Positions 22,142 to 32,507 of a DNA stretch of 64,000 bases are shown here, one piece after another. The position numbers were made by a program, and so were the translations under genes. Each line of letters opens with the position of its first letter. Positions within the stretch are counted from its first letter, which is position 1. The notes under the pieces are model-generated. The model did no database searches, was not told where the DNA came from, and saw only the letters and a program-made list of their open reading frames with translations. Source of the stretch: Schistocephalus solidus (lineage: Eukaryota; Platyhelminthes; Cestoda; Diphyllobothriidea; Diphyllobothriidae); assembly GCA_017591395.1 (NCBI GenBank), contig WEDG01004934.1, forward strand, positions 1 through 64,000, read 5' to 3'.

Positions 22142-22486
22142 GTTGGGATGCCTTGTATAGCTGCCTCAACAGCACACAAGAATAGGATTCCGCCCACAAT
22201 ACATGTGGCTTTGCGCCCAATTCAGAGAATCTTAGATTTAGGATAAGGGTGAGTGTTGGGGCTAGGGTTAGGGGTATGTTAAGGGTTAAGGTTTAGGTTC
22301 GTATTCACTCTAGGGTTTAGGCTTATAGAGGGGTAGGGTTAAGATAAAGGTTATGGTTCAGTTTTACTTTAGGCTTAATGTTAGGGTTAATTCACGGAAG
22401 TATTTAGCCGTCCTGAAATTTATCGTAAGGCCAGCTATTTCAAGTGAGCGTGTCCTGTTTAGGCGGCCATACAAGGCATGCCCACC
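22142..22486. repeat. Degenerate telomere-like minisatellite between inverted repeats
   Basis: From about 22229 to 22395 the + strand has many TTAGGG-related hexamers, such as CTAGGGTTAGGGG, AAGGGTTAAGG, CTAGGGTTTAGGC, GGTAGGGTTAAG and TGTTAGGGTTAA. It is flanked by imperfect inverted repeats: GGGATGCCTTGTATAGCTGC at 22145-22164, and the complementary GGCGGCCATACAAGGCATGCCC near 22462-22483. TTAGGG is the flatworm telomere repeat. Here it is internal and degenerate and sits inside what looks like a small mobile unit. Confidence 0.7.
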
Positions 22487-22535
22487 AAAATTTCGCCTAT
22501 AACCTCCCTCGCAGTGGGTTTTGACTCAGTTTAGT

Positions 22536-24095
22536 GCAGATGACAGTTCGACCGTCGAGCTCGACGATTTCCACGTTGTGCTTCACAACAGACTGGAAGC
22601 AAGCGTGATAACTTGCGCGTGAATTAGTTTGAAGTCGTAGTAGACTTGCGATGCATCTAATGCACTCTCAATTCCCTCACCCGTCTGTGTCCGGTGTCAA
22701 TACAGAGCCGGGAAGGGTGAAAGGGGGATCGCACACAGGTGGAGGATATGGCGAAATCCGCACGTAAGCGTACCTTCACGTTCCCTGATCCCCAACAAAC
22801 ACCTGACCAGGATTTTAACAAAACAACAAGAGGATAGGGGCAGCGACACAGATCTCAGCTCTTGCAGTCTGGGTCGGCGTGCCACAACGACAATTCAACC
22901 ATCGTATCCGACTAAGTACACCACTGCAAGGTGGCACCGGGACAATGACCTACGCGTGGATTAAATTATATTGAGAGTGGACTTGTGCCGAGTCTACCAC
23001 ATTCTCTCGTCCTCCCTCCACCTGGGCCCGATGTCACGACCGAGTCAACAAGACCGGAGGCGGGAGAGGGCTCAGGTGACTGGCGCAACCGGAGCAGCTC
23101 CTTAGAATTCCACTAAGTCTGGCACGGACCCTATGGAGTGTGAGTGCCATAGAGCCCGCATTAATAAGGAGCCATTGCAGCCTGACTCTCAGTCCGCCAG
23201 TTAGCCACTCCATACAACGATAGTTCGACCGTCGATTTCGACGATGTCAACCGTATGATCAACGGAATGGTGGTGCAGGGACGGTGAATTGCGCGTAATT
23301 TAGTTTAAAGTGATAGTAGGCTTGCGCTGAATCTACCGCACTCTCTCCTCCTCCCCCACCTGAGCTCGATGTCATGACAGAGTCAAGAAGACCGGAGATG
23401 GGAGAGGGCGCATGTGGCTGGGTCGGCTGGAGCCGCCCCTGGGCGTACCACTACACCTGGTTCGGATCCCATGGAATGGGAGTGCCATAAAAGCCACATC
23501 AAGAAGGCGCCCTTGCAGCCTGACTCTCAGTCCGCCAGTCAGCCACTACACATAAAACACATATTGGTCTGACCACGTGGTCCGAGTGTTCCCATCAGTT
23601 GGCAATCTTCCAAGCCACAGCTTTTAGCGCACCATAATGGTTTCGATCTCGTGAGATTGTTTATAGTGAGGAAAATGCGCTGAGCTGTTGACCTCAATCT
23701 CTCCCCCAACCCCACAATCAGACAACCGTCCGAGCCAGTCAGTTGTCTGATGTGGGAGTGGGCGTATTGGCTGACGGGTCAGCGTACCCATCTTCGCGCG
23801 CCACAACACGACCTGGCCCCCATAACGCATACACCAGGATTCACTTACTCAGGGGATATGAAGGAGCCATCGCCGTCTGACTCCCAGTTCACTGGTCAGC
23901 CATTCGACACACAGCACATACACTGGGCCGACGGCGTGGTCTGGTGTAAGCGTCAGATTGGCAGCCTTCAAAGCCACGGTTTCTAGGACACCGTGATATT
24001 CTCAGGTACGTGATGATGGTAAGAGTGTTGTCTTTGTATTGGTGTAGGTAGTTTGCGCTGATGTGGCTTAGCCTCCGGTGGTTTACCGCAAGTTG
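22536..24095 (-). repeat. Tandem U units forming the 3' region of the zinc-finger LINE
   Basis: Units start at about 22536, 22894, 23220 and 23580, each ~330-390 bp. Each begins with a GACAGTTCGACCGTCG-type motif or diverged form. Later blocks are GCATCTACCGCACTCTC, AGTCAAGAAGACCGGAG, GGATCCCATGGA(A/G)TGGGAGTGCC, AAGGAGCCATTGCAGCCTGA and CTCTCAGTCCGCCAGTCAGCC. The last unit runs directly into the stop codon end of the LINE protein at 24096 on the - strand. In LINE sense these units are its 3' region, ending in a CGGTCGAACTGTC terminus. Solitary copies elsewhere fit 5'-truncated insertions of the same element. Confidence 0.7.
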
Positions 24096-26713
24096 TCATG
24101 GAGGCGCATGTGTCCTAATAGGCCCATGCGGTGTGTAAAGGTGCGGGAGCAGTGAGAGCAGTGGAGGCGGGCGCGTCGACTTTTTCGGAGCCCAAGGCAC
24201 TAGTTCACCAGCCTCCGTGCGATGGATTCGCAGGTGACCGACCAGGCCGATGCGTGAGTTAAAGTTGCGGGCGCAGTGTGGGCAGGAGAAATCGGCAGAG
24301 GCTTGGGGGATGTCATTCATGGTAGTGGGGGTGGCAGTAAGAATGGCAGGAGCGGCGTTTGTGCATGGGATATTAGCGTTTTCGGCATTTGTGGTGGGGG
24401 TAACAGGTGGTGAGTATTGGGATGTGGACTCTATGATGGTGAGAGTAATGGAATTGATGCCAGGGGTGAGGGTGGGGGGAGTCCGAAGGAGGGCTGGCAG
24501 AGTTTGACGTAGAAGATGGAATTGTCGGATTGTTGTGCATTGCATCCGAAGATGTCCGACCAGGCCGATTTGCGCGCGTAAGATGCGTTGACAGCGCGTG
24601 CATGTTGGAAGGAACTGGGCATCGACCGTGTTGGTCCGGGGCGCTGGTGACTTTCGCGCCTCTCTTTTGGCTTTGGCGGTGACGATCCGGTTGACTTCAT
24701 ATATTGCTGCACCAGTCTTCATAGATCTTCTCCATGCCGGTCTATCCTGGGTGAGGTTCTCCAGGTCGCCTGGTTGATTTGCAGTTGCTTCAGAGATTTT
24801 TTCAAAGTGTCCTTGTAGCGTCGTTTTTGACCTCCCTGTCGGTGAGCACTCGTAGCAACATCTCCGTAGAAAAATCGTTTGGGTAGCCGCTCGTCGTCCA
24901 TTCTTACCAGGTGGCTGCTCCATCGCAGTTGCACTTGCCTCAGCATGACGTGGATGCTGAAGATCCCGGTCCGCTCCAGGACTTCCGTGTCTGGGACCCT
25001 GTCTTGCCATCTCAGGTTCAGTATTCTGCAGAGGCAGCCGAGATGAAAGTGATTCAGCTTCCTGGCTTGGTTCGAGTAGATGGTCCAGGTTTCCGCTCCG
25101 TAAAGGAGTGTCGTCAAGACGACGGCCTTGGTTATCTTCAGTTTAGTGTTCAGATGAATATCGTGGCGATTCCACACGGAGGCCTGCAGCCGGCCGAAGG
25201 CCTGACTAGCTTTGGAGATCCGTTGGGCAACCTCGTTATCGATTATCGTGTTGCGTGACAGCGTGCTTCCTAGATACGCGAAGGTTTCCACGTTTTTGAG
25301 TTGAGCACCGTCGACATTGATTCGGGGAGCATTGTATTTATTGCTGGGTGGCGGCTGGCGCATGACAACCGTTTTGGCTGTACTGATTGTTAATCCAAAA
25401 TCGGCGCAGCCTGCGGCGAAGAGGTCCATACATCTTTGCATGTCCTCCTCCGTCACGTTGTTAAGGGCGCAGTTGTCCTCGAAGAGAAAGTCATGGACTG
25501 TTTTCGTAGACACACGTGTAGAAGCCTGCATACGCCAACTGTTGATAAGGTGACCATCAGTTCTGTAGGCAATGCGGACCCCAGGCTGTTCATCACGGTA
25601 GGCGTCCATCAGCATAGCCGAGAACATGAGGCTGAACAGGGTGGGGGCCAATACGCAGCCTGCTTCACTCCGTTGGTCACTGCGAATGCTTTGGATACCG
25701 TCTTGTTGTCAGTGACGCCCGCCGTCATCCCGCCATGAAGCTGACGCACCATGTGCGTGAACCACTCAGGAAAGACGAATTTCTGCATGACTTTTCACTG
25801 TCCGTCGCGATGCACCATGTCAAAGGCTTTCGTCAGATCCACGAAGGTAGTGTATAGGTGAGTTCGCATCTCCTGGCACTTCTCTTGTAGCTGGCGGGCG
25901 GCAAAGATCATGTCGGTTGTTTCACGGTGTCGGCGGAAGCCACATTGGCTTTCCGGAAGCAGGACCTTGCTGGATTACCGTTTAGACGATTGAGAAGGAT
26001 ACGGGCGAAGATGTTCCCGGCGATGTTGAGCAACTAGATGCCTATGTGATTATCACAGCGTTGCCGGTTCCCCTCCAGCTTGTAGAGATGAACGATGAGT
26101 GCGTCTTTGAAATCCTGAGGAACTTTTCCTTGGCTTCACATCTCCTGGAAGTGTTGTGAGTTCTGCCATCAGCCGCAGCCCACCGTACTTGTAGACTTCC
26201 GATGGGATTGCATCGGATCCCGGTGCTTTTCCGCTGGAAATCTGCTGCACGGCCCCGATGGTTTCTGGTAGGGAGGGCGGCAGATCCGGGTCATTGTTCT
26301 TGTCCACTTGAGGAAGCCGGTCAACGGCAGCATCGGAGATGGCTGATGAGCAATTAAGGACACTTCTGAAGTGCTCGGCCCAGCGTTTCAGAATTTGCGA
26401 TTTCTGTCAGCAGTGTTGTGCCGTCAGAGCTGAGCAGCGGTGTGGTCACCTTAATGCAGGGGCCGTAGACGGCCTTGATGGCTTTGAAAAAGTTTTTCAT
26501 TTCATTACGGTCCACATACCCCTGGATTTCCTCAACCTTTCGGATCATCCAGGCGTCCTGCATCTCCCGCAGCCGTTGCTGTACAAGGCTGCGGCATCTG
26601 AAGAAGGCTGCTTTGTTGGCGTCAGTCCGAAGGTCCATGTAGGCTTTGTGTAGTCTATTCTTCTCCGCGAGTAGCCGCAGCGGTTGCACAACATAGATAA
26701 CAACTGCGATCAT
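24096..26713 (-). pseudogene. Non-LTR retrotransposon RT with C-terminal C2H2 zinc fingers, broken
   Basis: In - strand order, 26713-26354 encodes an N-terminal region (AEKNRLHKAYMDLRTDANKA, then RLREMQDAW). 26307-26053 has SSGKAPGSDAIPSEVYK. A decayed middle part contains NIAGNIFARILLNRL. 25651-24719 holds the palm and thumb: [18 protein letters not shown] start, then [12 protein letters not shown] at about 25490, and later [20 protein letters not shown] and [18 protein letters not shown]. The catalytic xxDD is FEDN here, so the second Asp is lost. 25010-24096 continues with fingers CTRCQRILRAQIGLVGHLRM and CPHCARNFNSRIGLVGHLRI. No endonuclease lies upstream of 26713, so the copy is 5' truncated. 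Several frameshifts confirm it is dead. LINEs of this kind are abundant in tapeworm genomes (from recall). Confidence 0.85.
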
Positions 26714-27650
26714 GAATTTCCTGCTACAAGGTTGCTAACTTTTAGTCGCTAGTCTTTCACGTTCGGTCGATTGTCTGAGCAGCATCTTACTAGGTGAAAA
26801 CCTGAATTCCGGCACCCACAATCCTACACGCTTTAAGAATTGTAGCGGTTATTTAATTAAATAGTAGGATGGGAACTGCCGACAATACGATGTTGTTACC
26901 TCCCCCAGGTTCCTTCGTCAGAAATCTAGGCTACGCGAAAGAGGAGACACCATCGCTTGAACAGGAGCTTTATTAGTCTGAATTTCGGACTCTAATTCGA
27001 ATCCGCCAATAGAGAAAAAGTTAGATAAGAAAAGTGGGTTATCCAGGGCTTGCATATTAGATCCTCCGAATCTTTTCTTAATTTGTTAGGACGCGGGAAT
27101 AAAAACGCCCCGATTATACAGATGATCTTGCGTTAAAGCGTAAATATTTCCGTATCCTAACCCTTTTCCAAACCTTATAGCTCATCCCTATCTCCCCGAA
27201 AGTTAGCACAAGCCCCTCGTAATAGGGAAGTTTCTATTCCAGTGCTTTCCCTATCATTACTCCTCTATGCCCAGGACCTTAACACGACTATTTGGTTGCC
27301 TATGGAAAAATGATTTCTTTCGTAGTTTACTTGTTCGCTATCCGTCTTCTAAGCGTCAGTCGTCGTAACCGAAGGCTTTTTCCATGGCTTCGGAAATATT
27401 AAACATACTAAGCGAAGGCTTGCTTGCAAACATCGTGTGCGTAAACACAGACGATCCCCCATATTCACGAGCGTTAGGGAACACAGCATCCCGCAAGTGG
27501 CAAAAATTATCGCGTACTTTATCCATATCTAAAACGCTTATAACGGCATCTTCACAGGTTTAAACACCAAATATACCTTGCACTATCATCATAAAAGACA
27601 TTAATATGGTAATATATATGCTTGGTATATATGGTATATATAAGCTGACA
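26714..27650. other. Intronic stretch, nothing recognised
   Basis: There are no convincing open frames or repeat matches. It is a candidate for unmasked intron sequence. Confidence 0.45.
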
Positions 27651-27659
27651 ACCGTAAAA

Positions 27660-27790
27660 TTTGTTTTACTTACCCGCATATTTGACTTAGTGACACAGTG
27701 ATATAAATGTAAAGGCCTGATGAGAATTTATCGAAAGCTAACGTATGCTCGCCAAATGGTCTTTTGAATTTTTCAATGGGAATTTACGCT
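27660..27790 (+). repeat. Interspersed repeat, + copy (partner 49660-49790 on -)
   Basis: It shares TTACCCGCATATTTGACTT, ACACAGTGATATAAAT, AAAGGCCTG, AACGTATGCTCGCCAAAT and CTTTTGAATTTTTCAAT in order with the - strand of 49660-49790. It ends where (TA)n begins. Confidence 0.65.
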
Positions 27791-27846
27791 ACTATATATA
27801 AGCTTGTTTGCTTCGAGAAGCCAATATATCGGTGTCGCCTATTCCT

Positions 27847-27848
<2 letters not shown>

Positions 27849-27918
<70 letters not shown>
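27849..27918. repeat. (TA)n-(TG)n compound microsatellite
   Basis: About 48 bp of TA dinucleotides change directly into about 22 bp of TG dinucleotides. Confidence 0.9.
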
Positions 27919-27953
27919 AAAAATGCGCGGCCGCGGACATAACTGAGAAGAAA

Positions 27954-29160
27954 AGCCAAACTCAGGGACCATAGGTGTATTGTCCTGGCTTTTTAAAAGC
28001 ATACACACAAGCTTCCATCGTCGGAGGGAAGTATCGTACCCAGTCTCACAGTATTTGTAGGGGTTGACAGTCATTTTTAACGCAGCGTTGATTGTAGGGG
28101 TTTACCTTAACAGTGTACCCTCTAAGGAGGACGGGATGGGGGAGTCCTTAATTGGCTTTGGTACTCATCGCCCGCATAAACACTGGGCGCATCTCTCTAG
28201 TCACCGGGGCCGAGGGGGGGGGGGGGGGGGGGTGTGGAGGGTAAATGCTGTCAGTCGGCGGCGTTTGACAGTTGGCAGCCCTCGCCCGCGTCCGCATTGT
28301 CCTTAATTGGCGCCCTGGGTTGCTAGCCCTTCGGCAGTACTGATGACTACGCCTTCGTCGGACCCGGATTGTGGCGTGGTTAGGCTGCTGGAAGGGCGAC
28401 ACAACGGTTGATTGAGGTAGTCTCCGCATGCCCGGCCTTGATTATTCCCCTGGTTACGTGGTCATGTCCTCGACCCAGGATTTCGGTGTTCTGGAAGGCG
28501 AACATTTGCCCAGAGTCCGAGGCCAGGCATGCGGAGACTACCTCAATCAGCCGTTGTGTCGCCCTTCCGGCAGCCTACCAAGGTCTCCGGGCGCAGCACA
28601 TCGAACGTAAGAGCTAGCATGAAATTAGGCCGAACAGGACTGTCCAACCATAGGAGAACCTAGGACGAGCATGCGCGTAACCACGCCACGATCCGGGTCC
28701 GACGAAGGCGCAGTCACCAATACTGCCGCATCAACAACTACCCCGACAGACGAGGAGAAATGCAGTCAGAAGGACACAAACAGGACTTGCAACACAGGGC
28801 GCCAATTAAGGACAATGCGGACGCGGGCGATGGCTGCTAACTGTCAAACGCCGCCGACTGACAGACCATATGACAGCATTTACCCTCCATCCCCCCCCCT
28901 TCGCCCCCGGTGACTAGAGCGATGCTTCCCTGTGTTTATGCGGGCGATCAGCACCAAAGCCAATTAAGGACTCCCCCATCCCGTCCGCCTTAGAGGGTAC
29001 ACTGTTAAGGTAAACCCCTAAAATCAACGCTGCGTTAAAAATGACTGTCAACCCCTACAAATACTGTGAGACTGGGTACGATACTTCCCCCGACGATGGA
29101 AGCTTGTGTGTATGCTTTTGAAACGTCAGGACAATACACATATGGTCCCTGAGATCGGCT
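27954..29160. mobile_element. 1.2-kb near-perfect palindrome
   Basis: The two halves are reverse complements over most of their length. The outer arms share AGCCAAACTCAGGGACCATA-type ends, GGGTTGACAGTCATTTTTAA, CGCAGCGTTGATT, TACCTTAACAGTGTACCCTC and GAGTCCTTAATTGGCTTTGG. The middle arms share the CAGTCGGCGGCGTTTGACAG block and a CCACGCCAC(A/G)ATCCGGGTCC block. The inner arms share GGGCGACACAACGG(T/C)TGATT and GAGGTAGTCTCCGCATGCC. The turn is near 28450-28520. A poly-G run (28207-28226) sits in one arm only, opposite a CCCCCCCC run. No protein is encoded. The arms carry a degenerate hammerhead-like motif (see findings). The right end abuts a PLE N-terminal remnant. Confidence 0.8.
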
Positions 29161-29164
29161 TTTT

Positions 29165-29290
29165 GTCTCGCAGTACTGCTGCGAATAGCAAACTACTCTT
29201 CGTCTGTAAGATTTGTTGACGATATGATTGATCCGAAGCTGGCAAGGAAGCCAAGGTAATTGGAATCCGACGGATTCCAATTCAAGGAGC
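29165..29290 (-). pseudogene. Penelope-like element N-terminal remnant
   Basis: The - strand reads NWNPSDSNYLGFLASFGSII, then SSTNLTDEE and, after a stop, FAIRSSTARQKADL. This aligns with KYNPSDCNYLDFLVSFESII, SSADLTEDERLTIRNNTVQS of the copy at 17403-17771. It is short, broken, and truncated at the palindrome edge. Confidence 0.7.
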
Positions 29291-29750
29291 AGCAGACAGA
29301 AAAAAACATGCACTATACCACGTCCTATCCTATGCTATGCTTTGCATTTCTACCCTCTAACTGAAACTCACTTTTAAGGCCCGTCTGCATTCAGTCCATG
29401 GACTGGATTGTTACTTGTCCTTTGATATCGGTCGGTCTCACATGATTGTAACAATGTTGAGCCGGTGTTAGGGGACATTTAAACCGCCACGAGCGCACAG
29501 ACCGATTCTTGCATGATGTTCAGCGGTCGTATCGCGCAGGGGAACATAATTTGACGGCAGACATGGGCCGGTAAATTATCACTAAAACAAGTTTATTTTA
29601 CGTCAATCAGACCTTGCTGGCCCAGCGTTCATTTTTCCATAAGTGCACGCCCTTCCGCATTCTCAACTGTAGTTCTCCTTTCGTTCTTTGCGAATTTCAG
29701 CTGTCCGCTCTCACTCCGCGTTTCCTAAAAATTGACAGTGTGATTCATAC

Positions 29751-29901
<151 letters not shown>

Positions 29902-30719
29902 CCACTGCTACCACCATCTGTATATATCCGCCATATTTCTTAGTCTGATAGATTTGGCTGTGTTTTCTGTCTGGCACTCCGACAGGTCGCGCTCTATAAT
30001 GATGCTCATCAGCTCCATACTGCTTGCTATCGTGGTGACGCAGTCGTCAACATAATGCGGATGAATTTGACTTATCCTGGCGCTGATTATTCGTGCATAC
30101 AGGGCTTACGGATTTCACTAAGCGTTCAGCATCCAGAAGCCTGCCCACAAGGGGAGAGGCTGCAGTTGTCCAATTGGAGGTGGACTTTGTCAACTGTCGT
30201 TTGTAGAACTAGCTGGTCTAGAAAACGCTAGTTTGCTCTACCGGTTTGTAACTAAATGTTACTTACACCTTCAAACTATTTGAGTGCTTGAATTACCGCT
30301 GTAGGGAGAAAAGGTCAATGCCTGTACTAGGTTAGATTGAAGGATCAGTTTGATTTGGGTGAAACATAAATGCACAACTCCGCACGTTGATGTTAAAACT
30401 GAGGCAAAATAACGGGTTGTTGACCTTTAGTCGTTTTATTTTGATCATACAAGCTTACCAGGGGTTTCACGTAAGTACTCGAACTTGTTTTGCAGGCTGA
30501 TTGCTTCCTAGATTTGCTGATTCTCTCCGTATTTTCGCTGGTCTATGCCAACGCGATTTAACCTTATCAGTCGAAACCCAACCCAAGTGTTTGGACTGAA
30601 TCAAAGTCGAATTGAGCTCACGAGCCATGGATCTATAAGACCTACTTCATATATTTACTCTTCGTTGAATTTATGTGAACATACTGGCAACTAAGTTGTC
30701 GTTACCAGTGACGTCCAAT

Positions 30720-31030
30720 GTGTGCCCCACAGCCAAGTGGGTGCAGCCTAGCGCGTGAATTCGTTAAGTGATTGTAAACTCGCGCTACATCTACCTTAAT
30801 ATCACGGCCCTAACCCTCCTGTGGCCTGGTTCCCAAAGAAGATCAAGAAGATCGGAGGGAGTATCGGGCGCAATTGGCTTCTGTGACTTTATTCCGAATC
30901 TATGCTTGCAGCTACACCTCATGTTTGGCTTTTTTTATGAGCACGCAGCTGGAATAACGCGTACTGTGCACTACTGAGGCTCCTGTGTGGGTCCAGCGCA
31001 TCTACCACGTGGCCGGTTATAGGAGTAGTG
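30720..31030 (+). repeat. U-family LINE-tail copy
   Basis: It shares the CGCTACATCTACC block, AGATCAAGAAGATCGGAGG, CTCATGTTTGGC, TTTTTTATGAGCACGCAGC, GAATAACGCGTACTGTGC and GGTCCAGCGCATCTACCACG with the units at 46427-47209. It is diverged and has no terminal CAGTTCGACCG motif. Confidence 0.55.
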
Positions 31031-31071
31031 AGAACCTTTTAATAATAATCAGGCGAAGAGTACTATCACTG

Positions 31072-31710
31072 TCACACGGAAGGGGGAAGGCAGGGGCGAC
31101 AACCCCAACTACTGCGTCCACCAACGCCCCCAACCCACAGGGCGCAAGCGGCGGCGGTGACAACGAAGACCACCACCTCCCATCCTGTCGTAATTGCAGT
31201 CGGCCTGGCCGGCCGTTTGTGAACCCGTGGAAAAGTGACCGGTGGACCAGTGCTAGCAGGGCCAACGTACACTCGCCACATCCGCCTCCACTGTCCGCAC
31301 TATCCTCTCACATTCAATCGCCGCATGGACCTATTCGGGCACAGACGCATCCGCGAAAGCAGAATTCACCACAATAACGGCATGCCAAGCCCACTATGCA
31401 TATCCGACAAATCTCCCCTCACCAGCACTAACAAATCCCCAGCGACTAGCGTGGTCACCAATGGCCTCATCGACGCAACTGACTTTGCAGTCCTCAATCT
31501 ATCCTGCTCTCATTGCCACCACATATTCACATGACGCATCGGCCTGGTCGGTCACTTGCGAATCCATCACACAGAGTCTGGCGAACCAGTGTCAGGAGCT
31601 CTAACGTACGCTCACCACACCCGCCTCCGTTGCCCACACTGCCCACGTAAATTCCGTTACCACATTGGCCTATTAGACCGTATGCGCCTCCATGAAAACT
31701 TGCGGTAGAA
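31072..31710 (+). pseudogene. Zinc-finger tail of the C2H2-LINE, + strand copy
   Basis: The + strand encodes IRLHCPHYPLTFNRRMDLFG with HRRIRES, then SCSHCHHIFT, a stop, RIGLVGHLRIHHTESGEPVS, and RLRCPHCPRKFRYHIGLLDR with MRLHENLR before the final stop at about 31708. These are successive C2H2 fingers of the same LINE family. One Cys is replaced by Tyr in the first finger. RT sequence is absent, so only the 3' end of the ORF is present. Confidence 0.78.
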
Positions 31711-31770
31711 CACCGCCTGCTATGCCATACTGCTGCTTCTCTCCTCAATGGCACCTGCATCACACACGAT

Positions 31771-31930
31771 GCACTTTGCCGGAAAAGACAAGAGAGACTA
31801 GAATGACCATTTCTAGGTTATTAGCTGTCATTAGTCAGTCATATCTAACCCCAGGTGATGAACCACCCGAGGCTCGAACCTGCGGCCTGTTAGTTAAAAG
31901 TCCAACGCTCTAACTCTCTGCACTACGAGC
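31771..31930 (-). repeat. tRNA-derived SINE (family 1), - copy
   Basis: On the - strand it reads GAGTTAGAGCGTTGGACTTT, TAACTAACAGGCCGCAGGTT, CGAGCC. These are a tRNA-like A-box region, a tRNA-Lys-like GACTTTTAA anticodon arm, and a B-box AGGTTCGAGCC. The body then contains the ATGACTGACTAATGACAGCT block and AAATGGTCATTCTAGTCTCT. Confidence 0.75.
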
Positions 31931-32079
31931 TTATTGTCTGGCCGGTTTTAATTGGGAATATGGACCTTCGTTGCTGAACGCTCACCGATCTGTAACGGAA
32001 GTTACTCGTTTCATTCTGCCGTAGGGCTCATTCTCGAGGCCCGCCAGCAGCTGCATAGTGGGCAGTAGTAGTAGAGGCA

Positions 32080-32235
32080 GAAAAACAATGCCCAAAAAGA
32101 CAAGTGAAACTAAAATGGCCATTTCTGGCTCAATAGCCGTAATCAGCCAGTTATACCAAACCCCAGTTAGTGCCCTACCCGAGGCTCGAACCCGCGGCCT
32201 GTTGGTCAGAAGTCCAACCTTCTAGCCCGTTCCAG
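32080..32235 (-). repeat. tRNA-derived SINE (family 1), second - copy
   Basis: It has the same order as the copy at 31771-31930, with GGACTTCTGACCAACAGG, B-box GGGTTCGAGCC, the TAACTGGCTGATTACGG body and AAATGGCCATTTTAGTTTC. Confidence 0.75.
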
Positions 32236-32284
32236 TCTCCCTCGTTTTTGTCGGCAAACTTCATTTGTCTATAATACTAGTCGC

Positions 32285-32507
32285 TGAGTGGCTGCTAGGG
32301 GGGCTCGGGAGTGAGCCAAAGGCAGAACGGGATGAGCGCGTTCCGTTAGCTATCGGTGAGCATTTGTCAATGAACGTTTGGCTTCTAATCAAAAGTTCGC
32401 AGGTTCAAGCATCGGGTGGTGCATCACCTGGGGTTGGATATGACTGGCTGATGACGAATAATAATCCAAAAAGGTCATTCCAGTCTCCGTTGTCTTTGTG
32501 GGTAATG
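32285..32507 (+). repeat. tRNA-derived SINE (family 1), + copy with longer 5' head
   Basis: This opposite-orientation copy has TTGGCTTCTAATCAAAAGTT, B-box CAGGTTCAAGC, GGTTGGATATGACTGGCTGA and CAAAAAGGTCATTCCAGTCT. It has an extra head, GGGGCTCGGGAGTGAGCC, AAAGGCAGAACGGGATGAGC, GTTCCGTTAGC, also found at 34855-34915. Confidence 0.7.
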
